A stretch of DNA of 64,000 bases from a bacterium. Lineage in GTDB: Bacteria; CAIWAD01. Below the pieces are notes generated by a model that saw only the letters and a list, made by a program, of their open reading frames with translations, did not search any database and was not told the DNA's origin. Of the stretch, positions 33,810 to 42,249 are shown piece after piece; position 1 is the stretch's first letter, and every line of letters begins with the position of its first letter. Where the stretch lies: assembly GCA_030685015.1 (NCBI GenBank), contig JAUXWS010000100.1:1-64000 (forward strand). The letters run 5' to 3'. The position numbers were made by a program, and so were the translations under genes.

Positions 33810-34292
33810 GTGTCCGTCCCCGCCTCTTCCCGCCCGCCCCATTGCCAGGTCCGTCGCTCCCGCATCCAGGGACGGGGCGTCTTCGCCCTGCGCACCATCC
33901 GTCGCGGCACGAAGGTGCTGGAGTACACGGGGGAGCGCATCAGCCAGGAGGAGGCCGTCCGGCGCTACGATGACGACGCGCGCCCCCGGGCCCATGTCGT
34001 GCTCTTCGCCGTGGACGATGAAACGGTGATCGACGGAGGTTCCGGCGGCAGCGATGCGCGCTTCGTCAACCACTCCTGCGCGCCAAACTGCGAGGCGGTG
34101 GAGGATGAGGGGCGCATCTTCATCCGCGCCCTGCGCACCATCGGGGAAGGCGAGGAGCTGACCTACGACTATCGCCTGCAGCTTCCGGGGCGGCGATCGC
34201 GCAAGGTCGAGACCCGCTACTCCTGCCGCTGCGGCGCCCCTGACTGCCGTGGCACCATGCTGGAGCCACGGCCGCGCTCAGTCCTCGGCTAG
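33810..34292 (+). CDS. SET-domain protein-lysine methyltransferase
   Basis: A 160-residue enzyme with a complete, compact SET domain: GRGVFALRTIRRGTKVLEYTGE (21-42), the S-adenosylmethionine-binding RFVNHSCAPNC (84-94), the catalytic-tyrosine motif EELTYDY (115-121), and a post-SET cysteine cluster C139-x-C141-x4-C146. Such eukaryote-like SET proteins occur scattered in bacteria and methylate lysines of DNA-binding or surface proteins; the target here is unknown. The start is GTG 33810 with AGGAG five bases upstream. Its 3' end overlaps the convergent cdaA gene by 15 bp. Confidence 0.88.
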   Translation: MSVPASSRPPHCQVRRSRIQGRGVFALRTIRRGTKVLEYTGERISQEEAVRRYDDDARPRAHVVLFAVDDETVIDGGSGGSDARFVNHSCAPNCEAVEDEGRIFIRALRTIGEGEELTYDYRLQLPGRRSRKVETRYSCRCGAPDCRGTMLEPRPRSVLG

Positions 34293-35087
34293 CGCGGGCG
34301 ACGACTCGCCCGCCAACTTCTCGCGACGGTGCCCCTTGCTGAAGAGCCGTTTGAGCGTGATGGCAAGATGGGCCTCGTCGCGGATGGACCACAGGCGCCC
34401 ACCCACCGCCACCCGGATGTGCCCCGTCTCCTCCGAGACCACCACCACCACGGCGTCGGATTCCTCGCTGATGCCCACCGCGGCCCGGTGGCGGGTGCCC
34501 AGGCCATCGATCGTGGGGCTGGTGGAGAGGGGCAGGATGCACTTGGCGGCCTGGATGAGCGTGCCTGTGATGATGACGGCACCATCGTGAAGAGGCGTGC
34601 GAGGGAAGAAGATCGAGACGAGCAGCTCGCGGCTGAGCTCCGCCTGCAGGCGGACGCCGGTCTCCTGCACGGCGCGCAGGCCCACTTCCCGCGTGATGAC
34701 GAAGAGTCCGCCGTACTGCCGGCGACTCAGGTCGGCGGCGGCCTTGGCGATCTCCTCCACCAAGCCGGTGGCGCGAATGGGAAAGAGGCGCGCCAAGAGC
34801 GGTGAGTTGCCGAAATGGATGAGGAAGCGGCGCAGCTCCGGCTGGAAGAGGATGACAATGGCAATGGCCCAGACGGTGGCGAACTCCTTGAAGATGAGCG
34901 AGATGAGGTCCAGCTCCATCAGCTGCACGACCACATAGGTGAAAAGGATGAGGAGCAGGCCCAGGAACATGGGCACGGCGCGCGTGCCGCGCATCAGGCG
35001 CCAGACTTGGTAGAACAGCACGCCCACGATGGCGATGTCGAGCAGATCCCGCCAGCCGGGCAGGATGATCCTCCAGACTTCTGTCAC
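34278..35087 (-). CDS. cdaA: Diadenylate cyclase CdaA
   Basis: A 269-residue membrane-bound enzyme that makes cyclic di-AMP from two ATP. Three transmembrane helices lie in the first ~90 residues, followed by the DAC domain with its DGA (168-170) and RHR (199-201) active-site motifs and the flanking YGGLFVITRE. The start is GTG 35087, overlapping the tsaB stop as GTGA; the longer frame only re-reads tsaB. No YbbR-like (CdaR) gene follows, which is a common partner in other bacteria. Confidence 0.93.
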   Translation of the reverse strand: MTEVWRIILPGWRDLLDIAIVGVLFYQVWRLMRGTRAVPMFLGLLLILFTYVVVQLMELDLISLIFKEFATVWAIAIVILFQPELRRFLIHFGNSPLLARLFPIRATGLVEEIAKAAADLSRRQYGGLFVITREVGLRAVQETGVRLQAELSRELLVSIFFPRTPLHDGAVIITGTLIQAAKCILPLSTSPTIDGLGTRHRAAVGISEESDAVVVVVSEETGHIRVAVGGRLWSIRDEAHLAITLKRLFSKGHRREKLAGESSPALAED

Positions 35088-35767
35088 GCGCGGGCCTTTC
35101 CGGGTGTGGGTTGGAACTCGAAGAGATAGTCCGGTTCCAGGCTGACTGGATCCTCGCCGCCCAGGCGCTCCCACCGGCGCAAGCCCAGTTCCACCAGCCA
35201 GGGAAGCGAGAGGAGGCAGTCCGGGTCGGGGGCCAGCTCCAGATGTCGGCCGGTGGCCAGAAAGGCCTCCCGTTGGACCAGCAAGGCCGGACCGATGAAC
35301 AAGGTGTCGTCGGGGGCTTCCGCCAGCAGCGTGGCGATCTCCTTGCGGCAGGGCGCCGTCGTCTGGGCGAGTGTTTCGCCCCGGCGACGCCAGGCGGCCG
35401 TGAACACCTCCCCGCGACGTGCCTCCACCAGGGGAAGAACATGGCCCTGGCGGGTGGGCGCCTGCCAGGCCAGCACTTCAAGGGTGGAGACGGGGACCAG
35501 GGCCGCGCCGCCGCCGAGGGCCAGTCCCTTGGCGCTGGCCAATCCGATGCGCAGCCCGGTGAAGGATCCCGGGCCATTGGCCAACACGATGAGATCCAGT
35601 TGCTCCGCCTTCAGTCCGTAGGCTTCCAGCATGTCGGCCACCGCCGGCAGGAGCCATTGGCCGGCGTTGCGCGGTGGAGCGAAGCGGCGCAGCTCCAGCA
35701 GGCCGTCCACGGCTAGGGCCAGTCCGGTTTGGCGGGTGGAGGTGTCGATGGCCAGGCAGACCGGCAT
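35084..35767 (-). CDS. tsaB: tRNA t6A biosynthesis protein TsaB
   Basis: A 227-residue ASKHA-fold protein that supports TsaD in making N6-threonylcarbamoyladenosine at position 37 of ANN-decoding tRNAs. It shows CLAIDTSTRQTGLAL at the start, then LIVLANGPGSFTGLRIGLASAKGLALG and VLPLVEARRGEVFTA, all TsaB hallmarks. The ATG at 35767 fits the family N-terminus; the upstream part of the open frame is antisense to the TolC-like gene. It is coupled to cdaA by a four-base overlap. Confidence 0.9.
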   Translation of the reverse strand: MPVCLAIDTSTRQTGLALAVDGLLELRRFAPPRNAGQWLLPAVADMLEAYGLKAEQLDLIVLANGPGSFTGLRIGLASAKGLALGGGAALVPVSTLEVLAWQAPTRQGHVLPLVEARRGEVFTAAWRRRGETLAQTTAPCRKEIATLLAEAPDDTLFIGPALLVQREAFLATGRHLELAPDPDCLLSLPWLVELGLRRWERLGGEDPVSLEPDYLFEFQPTPGKARA

Positions 35768-35856
35768 GGCGGGACCGCTTTCCGCTTTCAGCTGCTTTCG
35801 CGCCGAAGGTAATGATCGCGCATCTGCCTCTGTGGCGGGCAGGCAGTCGGACTGAA

Positions 35857-37215
35857 TCAGCGCGTCAGGTCTCGGCCGACGGCCAGTTCCAACTCGGCGA
35901 GACGGTCGCGGAAAGCCAGTCGCTGGGCCAGATGATCGTTCTCCGCCTGGTGCCAGGTGGCCTCGGCGCTCTGCACCTGCAACAGCGAGGCGAGGCCCAG
36001 CCGGTAGCGTTCCCGTTCCAGGGCCAGGCTGCGGCGTGCCAGTTCCAGGTTCGATTCCGTCATCCGACTCTGCGACCAGGCGGCCTCCAGGCGCAGCACG
36101 GCCTCGCGGATCTGGGCACGCACTTCGCGTTCGAGCTGGTCGTGCGCCAGGGCAAGGCGCCGCTCGTTGATGCGGCTGCTCTGCCAGGCGTTGACCGTCG
36201 CGAACCCTTGGAAGAGAGGGAGCTGAAGTGAAAGAGCGGCGCTGTTGTCGTAATTGCGGGGAAAAGGCTTCCAGGCCTCCGGTTCCGAGCGCTGCTCGCT
36301 GCGGGAGTGGCCCAGCTGCAGGTTGAGGCTGGGCATGAAGCCGGCGCGGGCTTCCACCGTCTGGAGGCGGGCCTGCTCCAGGGATCGCCGGCCACGCTGG
36401 ACCTCTTCGCGGGAGTCGAGGGCCTCGTTGATCAGCGCCTCCTGGCGCCAGGCGGGCTGAAACACCTCGAAGTCCATCTCCAGCCGTCCCGGGGGGCCGG
36501 GCTCGGCGCCCAGGAGCAGTGACAAGGCATCCCAACTGCTGCGCAGATCCTGATCGGCGGCAGCCACGTTCACTTGCTGGCGGCCCACGTCGATTTCCAT
36601 CTGAAGGACTTCCAGCTCTGTTCCCTTGCCCACCTGCAGGCGCATGCGGGCCAGCTCCAGCTGGCGCAGCCGGTCCTCGAGCAAGGTCTGCTCCGTGGCC
36701 TGGCGCGACTGGGAGGCCAAGACGGCATGGGCGGTCTTGCTCAAGTCATGGCGGAACTGCTGCTGCTGGCGCGAATCTTCCCCCAACACGTCCTGCCGGG
36801 CCAACAGTGCGCGGCGCACGGCGGCCGTGTTGGCGAATCCGGCGAAGAGGGTCTGCCGCAGGTTCAAACTGAGATGACTGCTCGTGGCGCGGTAGGTCTG
36901 GGCGTCGGGCAATTCCTTCACTTCCCCGTTGGCGTCCTCGTAGGTGATGACATTGCGCTCGGAGCGACCATAGGAAGACCCTGCCGTCAGGGTCGGCATG
37001 AGGCGGCCCCAGGCCTCCAGCCGCTCCCACTGCAGCCCTTCCACCGCCAGGGCGCTCTCGCGCAGACCGGTGTTGTGGGCCTGGCCCAGGGCCAGCAGTT
37101 CGTCAAAGGTGTAGGCGTGCCCAGGATCCAGCGTAAGGGGCGGGGAGGCTGGCAAGGGATGGTGGATCAGCAGGATCGCCGTGGCCAGCGCGATAGTCAA
37201 TAGGCCCTTGTTCAT
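35857..37215 (-). CDS. TolC-family outer-membrane efflux channel
   Basis: A 452-residue protein with a signal peptide (cleavage near PLPAS) and the tandem helical architecture of TolC: long amphipathic helices with heptad patterns, DVGRQQVNVAAADQDLRSSW in the first half and VQRGRRSLEQARLQTVEARAGFMPSLNLQLG at the start of the second. It would form a trimeric outer-membrane duct. No inner-membrane pump or membrane-fusion gene is adjacent; instead it begins six bases after the stop of a PDZ protein gene. Confidence 0.85.
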   Translation of the reverse strand: MNKGLLTIALATAILLIHHPLPASPPLTLDPGHAYTFDELLALGQAHNTGLRESALAVEGLQWERLEAWGRLMPTLTAGSSYGRSERNVITYEDANGEVKELPDAQTYRATSSHLSLNLRQTLFAGFANTAAVRRALLARQDVLGEDSRQQQQFRHDLSKTAHAVLASQSRQATEQTLLEDRLRQLELARMRLQVGKGTELEVLQMEIDVGRQQVNVAAADQDLRSSWDALSLLLGAEPGPPGRLEMDFEVFQPAWRQEALINEALDSREEVQRGRRSLEQARLQTVEARAGFMPSLNLQLGHSRSEQRSEPEAWKPFPRNYDNSAALSLQLPLFQGFATVNAWQSSRINERRLALAHDQLEREVRAQIREAVLRLEAAWSQSRMTESNLELARRSLALERERYRLGLASLLQVQSAEATWHQAENDHLAQRLAFRDRLAELELAVGRDLTR

Positions 37216-37221
37216 GAAGCG

Positions 37222-38100
37222 TCATCTCTCCAGCAAAGCCAGGGGCGGTCCGATCAGGCGCCGCAACAGGTTCAGGGTAGAGTCGACCGCCACCCGGCCG
37301 GGCAGGTCGCCCAGGACATCAACAGAAGGCAGTTCCGGCCAGTCCGGCATCTCCGGCATGCCGCGCAATTTCGGCAATCGGGGGCTTTCCAACGGGTCGA
37401 GACTGGATTGCTCACGGCTGCCGATGACGAGATCAACCTGCAGGACCTGGCGGTTGCGCACCAGTTCCAGGCGGGCCTTGGCGCCTGGCCGGTAATCCTG
37501 CAGCAATCGGCGCAGTCGTCCCGGGCTGTCCACGGCGCGGCCATCCAGCGAGACCAGGACGTCCCCCACTTTCAGCCCTGCCTTGTCCGCCGGCGAACCT
37601 TTGACCACAGCATCGATGAGGATGCCGTGGTTCTCCTTCACTCCGAAGTAGGTCAAGAGGTTGTTGTTGATGGATAGACTCCCGATGCCGAGATACGCCG
37701 TGTTGCCCATGGCCTTGCCCAACTGGGCCACCGCCTTGGCCCGCAATTCGGGTTCGTCGCGGGCGCCCAGCCGGACATCGCCCTTCTGACGACTGTCACC
37801 CCTGATCCAATCCAGGCTCACCTTGTCCCCCGGCTTCGAACGGCGCAGGAAGAAGGAAAGGTCATCGCCGTCCTCGATGGGCTTGCCATTGAAGTGCGTC
37901 AGAATGTCGCCGCCTTTGATCCCTACTTCAGCGGCGGGGCCTTTGGCCACCACTTGCTTGATCAGAAGGCCGGCTCCACTGAAGCCCTGGGCATTGACTG
38001 GCACGGACTTCTCAGGGACGATCCCCAGGAAAGCATGCTCCGCGGCCCGGCTGGTGCAGGAGAGAAGAACGACAACCAGCAGGAAGGTGAGGTGTTTCAT
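37222..38100 (-). CDS. Exported protein with two PDZ domains and no protease domain
   Basis: A 292-residue protein with an N-terminal signal (possible lipobox LLSC). Two PDZ modules follow: about 25-105 (FLGIVPEK, GLLIKQVVAKGPAAEVGIKGGDIL) and about 135-225 (YLGIGSLSI, GILIDAVVKGSPADKAGLKVGDVL). The trypsin-like domain of DegP/HtrA is absent, so it is probably a periplasmic adaptor or substrate-binding scaffold. GGAGG lies seven bases before the ATG. The TolC-like gene directly downstream suggests a joint role in envelope export or quality control. Confidence 0.8.
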   Translation of the reverse strand: MKHLTFLLVVVLLSCTSRAAEHAFLGIVPEKSVPVNAQGFSGAGLLIKQVVAKGPAAEVGIKGGDILTHFNGKPIEDGDDLSFFLRRSKPGDKVSLDWIRGDSRQKGDVRLGARDEPELRAKAVAQLGKAMGNTAYLGIGSLSINNNLLTYFGVKENHGILIDAVVKGSPADKAGLKVGDVLVSLDGRAVDSPGRLRRLLQDYRPGAKARLELVRNRQVLQVDLVIGSREQSSLDPLESPRLPKLRGMPEMPDWPELPSVDVLGDLPGRVAVDSTLNLLRRLIGPPLALLER

Positions 38101-38149
38101 GATTCTTCCTCCGAAAACCTGACACAGACACGATGGGGCGATGGGCGTT

Positions 38150-39397
38150 TCACTTGTCCTGCAGGATTCGGAAAGTCAATTCCGCCCCGGCCAGCGCCGA
38201 CTCCATGGATTGTGGGAGGCCGGTGTCCAGCCAGGCACCGCTCCACCACACGTTGACCAACGAGCTGCGAGGACCCGGGCGAGCAGCCTCGAAGGCCGGC
38301 GTGGGCATGGGCGTGGCATGTCGCTGCACCACCCAGCGCCCCCCTCCCAGGGAATCAAAGCCATGACTGGCTAGAAGCTCCGGCACGAGTTGCTCCATCC
38401 TCGCCCGATGGGCGAGATCCTCGTCCGTCCAACCACTGCCCACCAGCACCACCTCTCCTCCGGGACCAGGGAAGATCCACTGAAAGGGCCGGCCGAACCA
38501 ACCCATCAGGCCGCCCGAGGCAAAGCGTCCCCGCGCCGCCAGCCTGAAGTTGACGATGTGGCGCCCTTCGCTGCGCGGAGGCATGGCCGGGGCCACGTCG
38601 GCCAGACCATCCACTGTGCGAAGTCCGTCGGGCGGTCCCGCCCACACGAAGTGGTCAGCCTCCACCCGGTGTCCGGGTCCAACAAAGGCGAGGACGCGAT
38701 GTGCATCCCGCACCACGGCACGCAGCGGACAGCCCGTCAGCAGGCGTACGCCCTGCTCGTCCAGCCGACGGCGGAATGGTCCAATCCAAAGCTCCTCCAG
38801 CGTATGGGCGGCGGCAAAGGGGCGTTGAAGGCGTGGGTTGGCGAAGAGCAGGCGCATCGTGCGCAGGAAGAGCGCCCCATCCACCAGCTCCGTCGGCGCA
38901 TTGAAAATGCTGAGCGCCCACTCGCGCCAGAAGCGCTCGGCGCCGCCCCCCGCCCGGACCCCACTGCGGGCAAGGACTTGTGCCGCTCTCTCGCCAGGTC
39001 GGGCCTGATGTCCCATCAGCAGGGCCAGGTTGCCGAGCAGGCCCAGTGTCCGACCAATCCCCAGCGAACGGGCCGCCGCCGGCATGACGCGCAGGGGAGC
39101 CCCCATGGGCAAGCGCAAACGCCTGTGTCCATCCTGGACCACGGCCCAGGGATCCAACTCCACCAGCAGATGGCGGGAGCCAAGTTCTTCCAGCCGGGCC
39201 AAGCAGCGTGAACAGGCCGCCAACATGAGGTGGACACTGTTGTCAACACCTCCGGGCATCGTGTGGACGGCCCCACCCAGCCCGGCCCGCCGCTCCATCA
39301 GGGCGACGCGCCGGCCAGCCCGCGCCAGGTCAAGCGCCAGACTCATGCCGGCCAACCCGCCGCCGGCAATGGCCACATCTGTCCGAATGCTTGTCAT
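38150..39397 (-). CDS. hpnE: Hydroxysqualene dehydroxylase HpnE
   Basis: A 415-residue FAD-dependent enzyme of the amine-oxidase/desaturase group. The dinucleotide-binding motif is VAIAGGGLAGMSLALDLARAG (8-28), followed by ALMERRAGLGGAVHTMPGGVDNSVH, and a C-terminal FAD contact near SSLVNVWWSGAWLDTGLPQSMESAL. With HpnC and HpnD it makes squalene from farnesyl diphosphate by the bacterial three-enzyme route, reducing hydroxysqualene. Its ATG overlaps the hpnD stop as ATGA. Confidence 0.88.
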   Translation of the reverse strand: MTSIRTDVAIAGGGLAGMSLALDLARAGRRVALMERRAGLGGAVHTMPGGVDNSVHLMLAACSRCLARLEELGSRHLLVELDPWAVVQDGHRRLRLPMGAPLRVMPAAARSLGIGRTLGLLGNLALLMGHQARPGERAAQVLARSGVRAGGGAERFWREWALSIFNAPTELVDGALFLRTMRLLFANPRLQRPFAAAHTLEELWIGPFRRRLDEQGVRLLTGCPLRAVVRDAHRVLAFVGPGHRVEADHFVWAGPPDGLRTVDGLADVAPAMPPRSEGRHIVNFRLAARGRFASGGLMGWFGRPFQWIFPGPGGEVVLVGSGWTDEDLAHRARMEQLVPELLASHGFDSLGGGRWVVQRHATPMPTPAFEAARPGPRSSLVNVWWSGAWLDTGLPQSMESALAGAELTFRILQDK

Positions 39398-40287
39398 GAG
39401 AGGATGATCTTGATGGCTATCACCATCTTTCGCCAGATGGGATAGCCCACCTTGCCCAGAAAGGGATTGTAGGCGCGCCGGGCCAGCTCCCCCAGGATCG
39501 GGCGGTAGAGTCCGGCCATGACCAGGGCCGGCTTCAGCAAGTTCCGTTCGTTCCGGGGCAGATGAGACATGGCCTCCTCATAGCGGGCCTCCGCCGCCAC
39601 GCACAATTCGCGCAGGAGGTCCCGCACCGCCTGCCCGTCCCGCTCCGCCAGGATATCCTCCCGCCGCAGTCCGTGGCGGGAGAGAAGATCCTCCGGCAAG
39701 TAGACCCGGCCGTCGCGGGCGTCCTCGCGCACATCCCGCGCGATGTTCGTCAACTGCATGGCCAGTCCCAGACGATCGGCAAACAGCCTGGCCTGAGGCT
39801 CCCGGCTGCCCAGGATGCCGATGACCATCCGCCCGACAGTGGAGGCGACATGCCAGCAGTAGTTCTCCAGCTCGTCCATGTTGGCATAGGAGCGCCGTTC
39901 CAGGTCCATTTCCAACCCATCGAGCAAGGATCGGAACAAGTCCAGCGGGAGGGGCCGACGTTGCAGGCTGTCCAGCAGGGCGAGGAGAATGGGATCGGTG
40001 GGGAGATCCCGGCGAGAGCCGGCGAGCAAGCCCTCCAGCCAGTCCAGCTCAGCCCGCCTTTCCGCCAGCCGGAGCCGCTTCTCGGCCGCATCCGGCTCGA
40101 GGTCCATCAACTGGTCCGCCTTCTGACAGAATGCGTAGACGGCATGGATGGCCCGCCGCTGTTCCTTGCGCATGAACCGGAATGCGTAGTAGAAGTGCCG
40201 GGCATTGACCTTCGCGAACAGAGTGCAGAAGGCATGGGCTTGGCGCAGGCGGGCGGGCGGCAGCTCGGATGCAGGGGCACTGGTCAT
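39394..40287 (-). CDS. hpnD: Presqualene diphosphate synthase HpnD
   Basis: A 297-residue head-to-head prenyl synthase. It has both Asp-rich substrate-Mg sites in the family positions: the first region reads FCQKADQLMD and the second MQLTNIARDVREDARDGRVYLP. It joins two farnesyl diphosphates into presqualene diphosphate. The ATG at 40287 follows AGGAG by ten bases. It is coupled to hpnE and lies 70 bp after hpnC. Confidence 0.9.
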   Translation of the reverse strand: MTSAPASELPPARLRQAHAFCTLFAKVNARHFYYAFRFMRKEQRRAIHAVYAFCQKADQLMDLEPDAAEKRLRLAERRAELDWLEGLLAGSRRDLPTDPILLALLDSLQRRPLPLDLFRSLLDGLEMDLERRSYANMDELENYCWHVASTVGRMVIGILGSREPQARLFADRLGLAMQLTNIARDVREDARDGRVYLPEDLLSRHGLRREDILAERDGQAVRDLLRELCVAAEARYEEAMSHLPRNERNLLKPALVMAGLYRPILGELARRAYNPFLGKVGYPIWRKMVIAIKIILS

Positions 40288-40357
40288 GGGCGCGTCTCTC
40301 CTGCTTCGGGCAGGGTCTGGGCCATCGCCGCCGCCCGGCCGGCCACAAGATGGCGCT

Positions 40358-41302
40358 TCAGTACGGACGCAGGGCAACAAGAGCGACGCGAAACTTGATC
40401 AGCGCCCCCAGCACGGGCCGGCGGGTCAGCACCGCGGGGCCAAGGGCCTCTGTGCGCGCCACGATGGCGAGCCCGCCGCCGGCGTACAGACGCACGTCCA
40501 GGGAGAAGCGCCAGGGCAGCCTTGGGGCAAGCTGATCCACGGCGGACAGCTGCTCGCGGGCCCAGGCCGCCAAGTCTTGCAGCAAGGGCGCTGCCTTGAC
40601 GCCCGCCTGTTGCAAGGCCAGGGGATCTGTCGGCAGGCCATGGGCGGCCAGCCGCCGCCGTGGTACGTAGAGTCGGCCGGAGGGAAGATCCCGCGACAGG
40701 TCCTGCCAGAAATTGGCCAGCTGCAGCCCGGCGCAAACCCGGTCCGAGAGATCCGCGATCTGCGACCAGTCTGGCCTTTGCTCATTCAGGCCGTTGAGCG
40801 CCAGCAAGAGGCGCCCGACGGGAGCCGCGCTGCGCCGGCAGTAGGCCAAGACAGCGTCGTCGTCGGGGAAATCAGGCGGCTCCTGGTCCAGCAGAAAAGC
40901 GTCCAGCAGCTGTCGACACTCGTCAATCGGCAAGGCGTGGCGGGCGGCATCCTCGGCCAGCGCCATAAGGATTGGATGGCGTCCGGCCGTGGCGGGCAGA
41001 CCGTCCAGCAAAGTGGACCAGTGTCTCAAACGTTGGCGTCTCAGCTCCGCCAGGCTCAGTCCGGTCCTGGCCACGTGGGCGGCCAGGCCGTCCTCCTCGT
41101 CGGCCAGATCGTCGGAAAAGCGGGCGAAGGCGTAGATGCTGCGCATGGGAGGCTTCAATCGGGGCGGCAGCAGGATGGAGGCCATGCTGAAGTTCTCATA
41201 GTGCGCGCAGATGCGGCGCACTTCTGCCCGGGCCATGGCCGGGGATGAGCAACCAGGCTCCAGCTCGGCCAGATGGAGCGGTTGGGGAAAGGATACGTCC
41301 AT
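40358..41302 (-). CDS. hpnC: Hydroxysqualene synthase HpnC
   Basis: A 314-residue head-to-head prenyl synthase with the two Asp-rich motifs FARFSDDLADEEDG and LANFWQDLSRDLPSGRLYVP. HpnC converts presqualene diphosphate to hydroxysqualene. Gene order hpnC, hpnD, hpnE is the standard squalene cassette. No squalene-hopene cyclase lies in the window, so hopanoids or carotenoid-like products both remain possible. No ribosome site precedes the ATG at 41302, so the start is the least certain part. Confidence 0.88.
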   Translation of the reverse strand: MDVSFPQPLHLAELEPGCSSPAMARAEVRRICAHYENFSMASILLPPRLKPPMRSIYAFARFSDDLADEEDGLAAHVARTGLSLAELRRQRLRHWSTLLDGLPATAGRHPILMALAEDAARHALPIDECRQLLDAFLLDQEPPDFPDDDAVLAYCRRSAAPVGRLLLALNGLNEQRPDWSQIADLSDRVCAGLQLANFWQDLSRDLPSGRLYVPRRRLAAHGLPTDPLALQQAGVKAAPLLQDLAAWAREQLSAVDQLAPRLPWRFSLDVRLYAGGGLAIVARTEALGPAVLTRRPVLGALIKFRVALVALRPY

Positions 41303-41310
41303 GGATCAGA

Positions 41311-41340
41311 ATAAGAAAAGGGGGGCCGTGGCCCCCTTTG
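41311..41340 (-). terminator. Rho-independent terminator of the small zinc-finger gene
   Basis: On the minus strand a GC-rich stem (GGGGG with CCCCC plus flanking A-T pairs) encloses a short loop and is followed by CTTTTCTTATT. It sits between the zinc-finger stop (41341) and the hpnC start (41302), so it also insulates hpnC. Confidence 0.75.
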
Positions 41341-41544
41341 TTAAAACATCTCGGTTGGTGTGTTGACGTGAAGGTTGCCGGTCGACTGGATGTTGTTTTC
41401 CAGGATCTGACTTCCAATCCGGTTGACTTCGCGGCATACCTTGATGAAACATGACCAGTGATAATCGCCTTCCAAACCAAGCTGCGTCGAACGGTACTTC
41501 ACATCGCTATCCTTGATCTCCCTTCCGCAGGACTTGCAGGTCAT
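41341..41544 (-). CDS. Small zinc-finger protein, function unknown
   Basis: A 67-residue protein with a probable four-ligand zinc site: Cys3-x2-Cys6 in TCKSCGREI and, after about 22 residues, His-x2-Cys in YHWSCFIKVC, with another Cys nearby. This resembles a LIM or treble-clef half. GAGGTG lies seven bases before the ATG and a strong terminator follows the stop, so it looks like a free-standing, expressed gene. The base composition is clearly more AT-rich than its neighbours. Confidence 0.65.
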   Translation of the reverse strand: MTCKSCGREIKDSDVKYRSTQLGLEGDYHWSCFIKVCREVNRIGSQILENNIQSTGNLHVNTPTEMF

Positions 41545-42039
41545 TCATCACCTCGCTGGTTGGTGAGACTTGGCTTGAAAAATGAGCCGCAAGAGTAGCA
41601 GATGGCCGCCGCAAATGCAAGCATTTTCTCAGCAACCGACAACTTCGCGGCAATTCCCTCGGCGGGTCACGTGGCATGGTCAACCAATTGCCTCTCAATG
41701 TGTTTTCAAGTGTCGCAAAGCTGCGGCCGCGGGCGGCAGGGCGGGCCCGCGCCAATCCGACATCAATGGCGGGCATGGCGCCTTGGATTGTCAACAGACC
41801 CATGCGAAGACCCAGGACTTGACCGCGATCACACCCGGGCCATGCCTTGGCACACCAGGGGCAAGGAGGGCGAACCGCTTCTTTCGGCCGCATCAGGGGA
41901 GTCCGATAGTGGCTGGATATGATTCTGATGCAAGGAAGGCGGGTCTTTTGGGGAGCCCGCCTTTCTCTTTTCTTCCGACCGCCCCCCGTCCATGCGGATA
42001 TTCCATACCTTCCTGGCGTGGACCGCCCAGGCGGACCAA
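41545..42039. other. 495-bp gap without a recognisable gene
   Basis: Open frames exist on both strands (for example 41582-42049 plus) but lack ribosome sites, family resemblance or plausible composition. The only structure I see is the plus-strand terminator at 41936-41976. No tmRNA, 6S, SRP or RNase P signature was recognised. Confidence 0.6.
41936..41976 (+). terminator. Orphan rho-independent terminator upstream of the tRNA
   Basis: Stem AAGGCGGG with CCCGCCTT, 12-base loop, followed by a T-rich tail (TCTCTTTTCTT). No plus-strand gene is recognised upstream in the gap. It may end an unannotated small RNA or shield the tRNA from read-through. Confidence 0.75.
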
Positions 42040-42113
42040 GGGCCCATAGCTCAGTTGGTTAGAGCACGAGACTCATAATCTCATGGTCGGGGGTTCAAGT
42101 CCCTCTGGGCCTA
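42040..42113 (+). tRNA. tRNA with anticodon CAT (Met elongator or Ile2)
   Basis: A 74-base cloverleaf: acceptor GGGCCCA with TGGGCCT (terminal G-T pair), D-arm GCTC/GAGC, anticodon loop CTCATAA, T-arm GGGGG-TTCAAGT-CCCTC, discriminator A. CCA is not encoded. The outermost anticodon-stem pair is C-A. The CTCATAA loop and C4-G69/C5-G68 pairs fit the lysidine-modified tRNA-Ile2, but the elongator tRNA-Met cannot be excluded by eye. Confidence 0.92.
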
Positions 42114-42184
42114 TTGACAGTCAAAGGGATAGCGGGGATTTCAACCACCGCTTTTCAGCCCGGTTGCACCCCGGTTGCACCCGG
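42114..42184. other. Prophage-chromosome junction next to the tRNA
   Basis: The tRNA 3' end runs straight into non-coding DNA and then the prophage late operon. It contains the dyad TTGAC-A-GTCAA (about 42115-42125) and two direct copies of CCCGGTTGCAC (about 42161-42182), which could be integrase arm or core sites. The matching att copy would lie beyond the right edge. Confidence 0.45.
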
Positions 42185-42230
42185 AAACGAAAACAGGCCC
42201 GGAAGCATCTCGCCGCCGGGCCTGTTTCAT
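42185..42230. terminator. Bidirectional terminator at the end of the prophage late operon
   Basis: AAACAGGCCCGG (42191-42202) pairs with CCGGGCCTGTTT (42216-42227) around a 13-base loop. On the minus strand TTTTCGTTT follows the stem, ending the late transcript 20 bp after the endolysin stop; on the plus strand it could end tRNA read-through. Confidence 0.8.
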
Positions 42231-42249
42231 TGCTTTGCCATCGTGCGCG

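Noticed and set aside
41296-41310. A third leaderless promoter before hpnC (TATTCT five bases before the ATG)
   Set aside because: The upstream 35 region is the terminator stem of the preceding gene and has no -35 resemblance.
41582-42049. A 155-codon plus-strand frame and a 128-codon minus-strand frame upstream of the tRNA
   Set aside because: No ribosome sites, no family resemblance, and the first runs into the tRNA.
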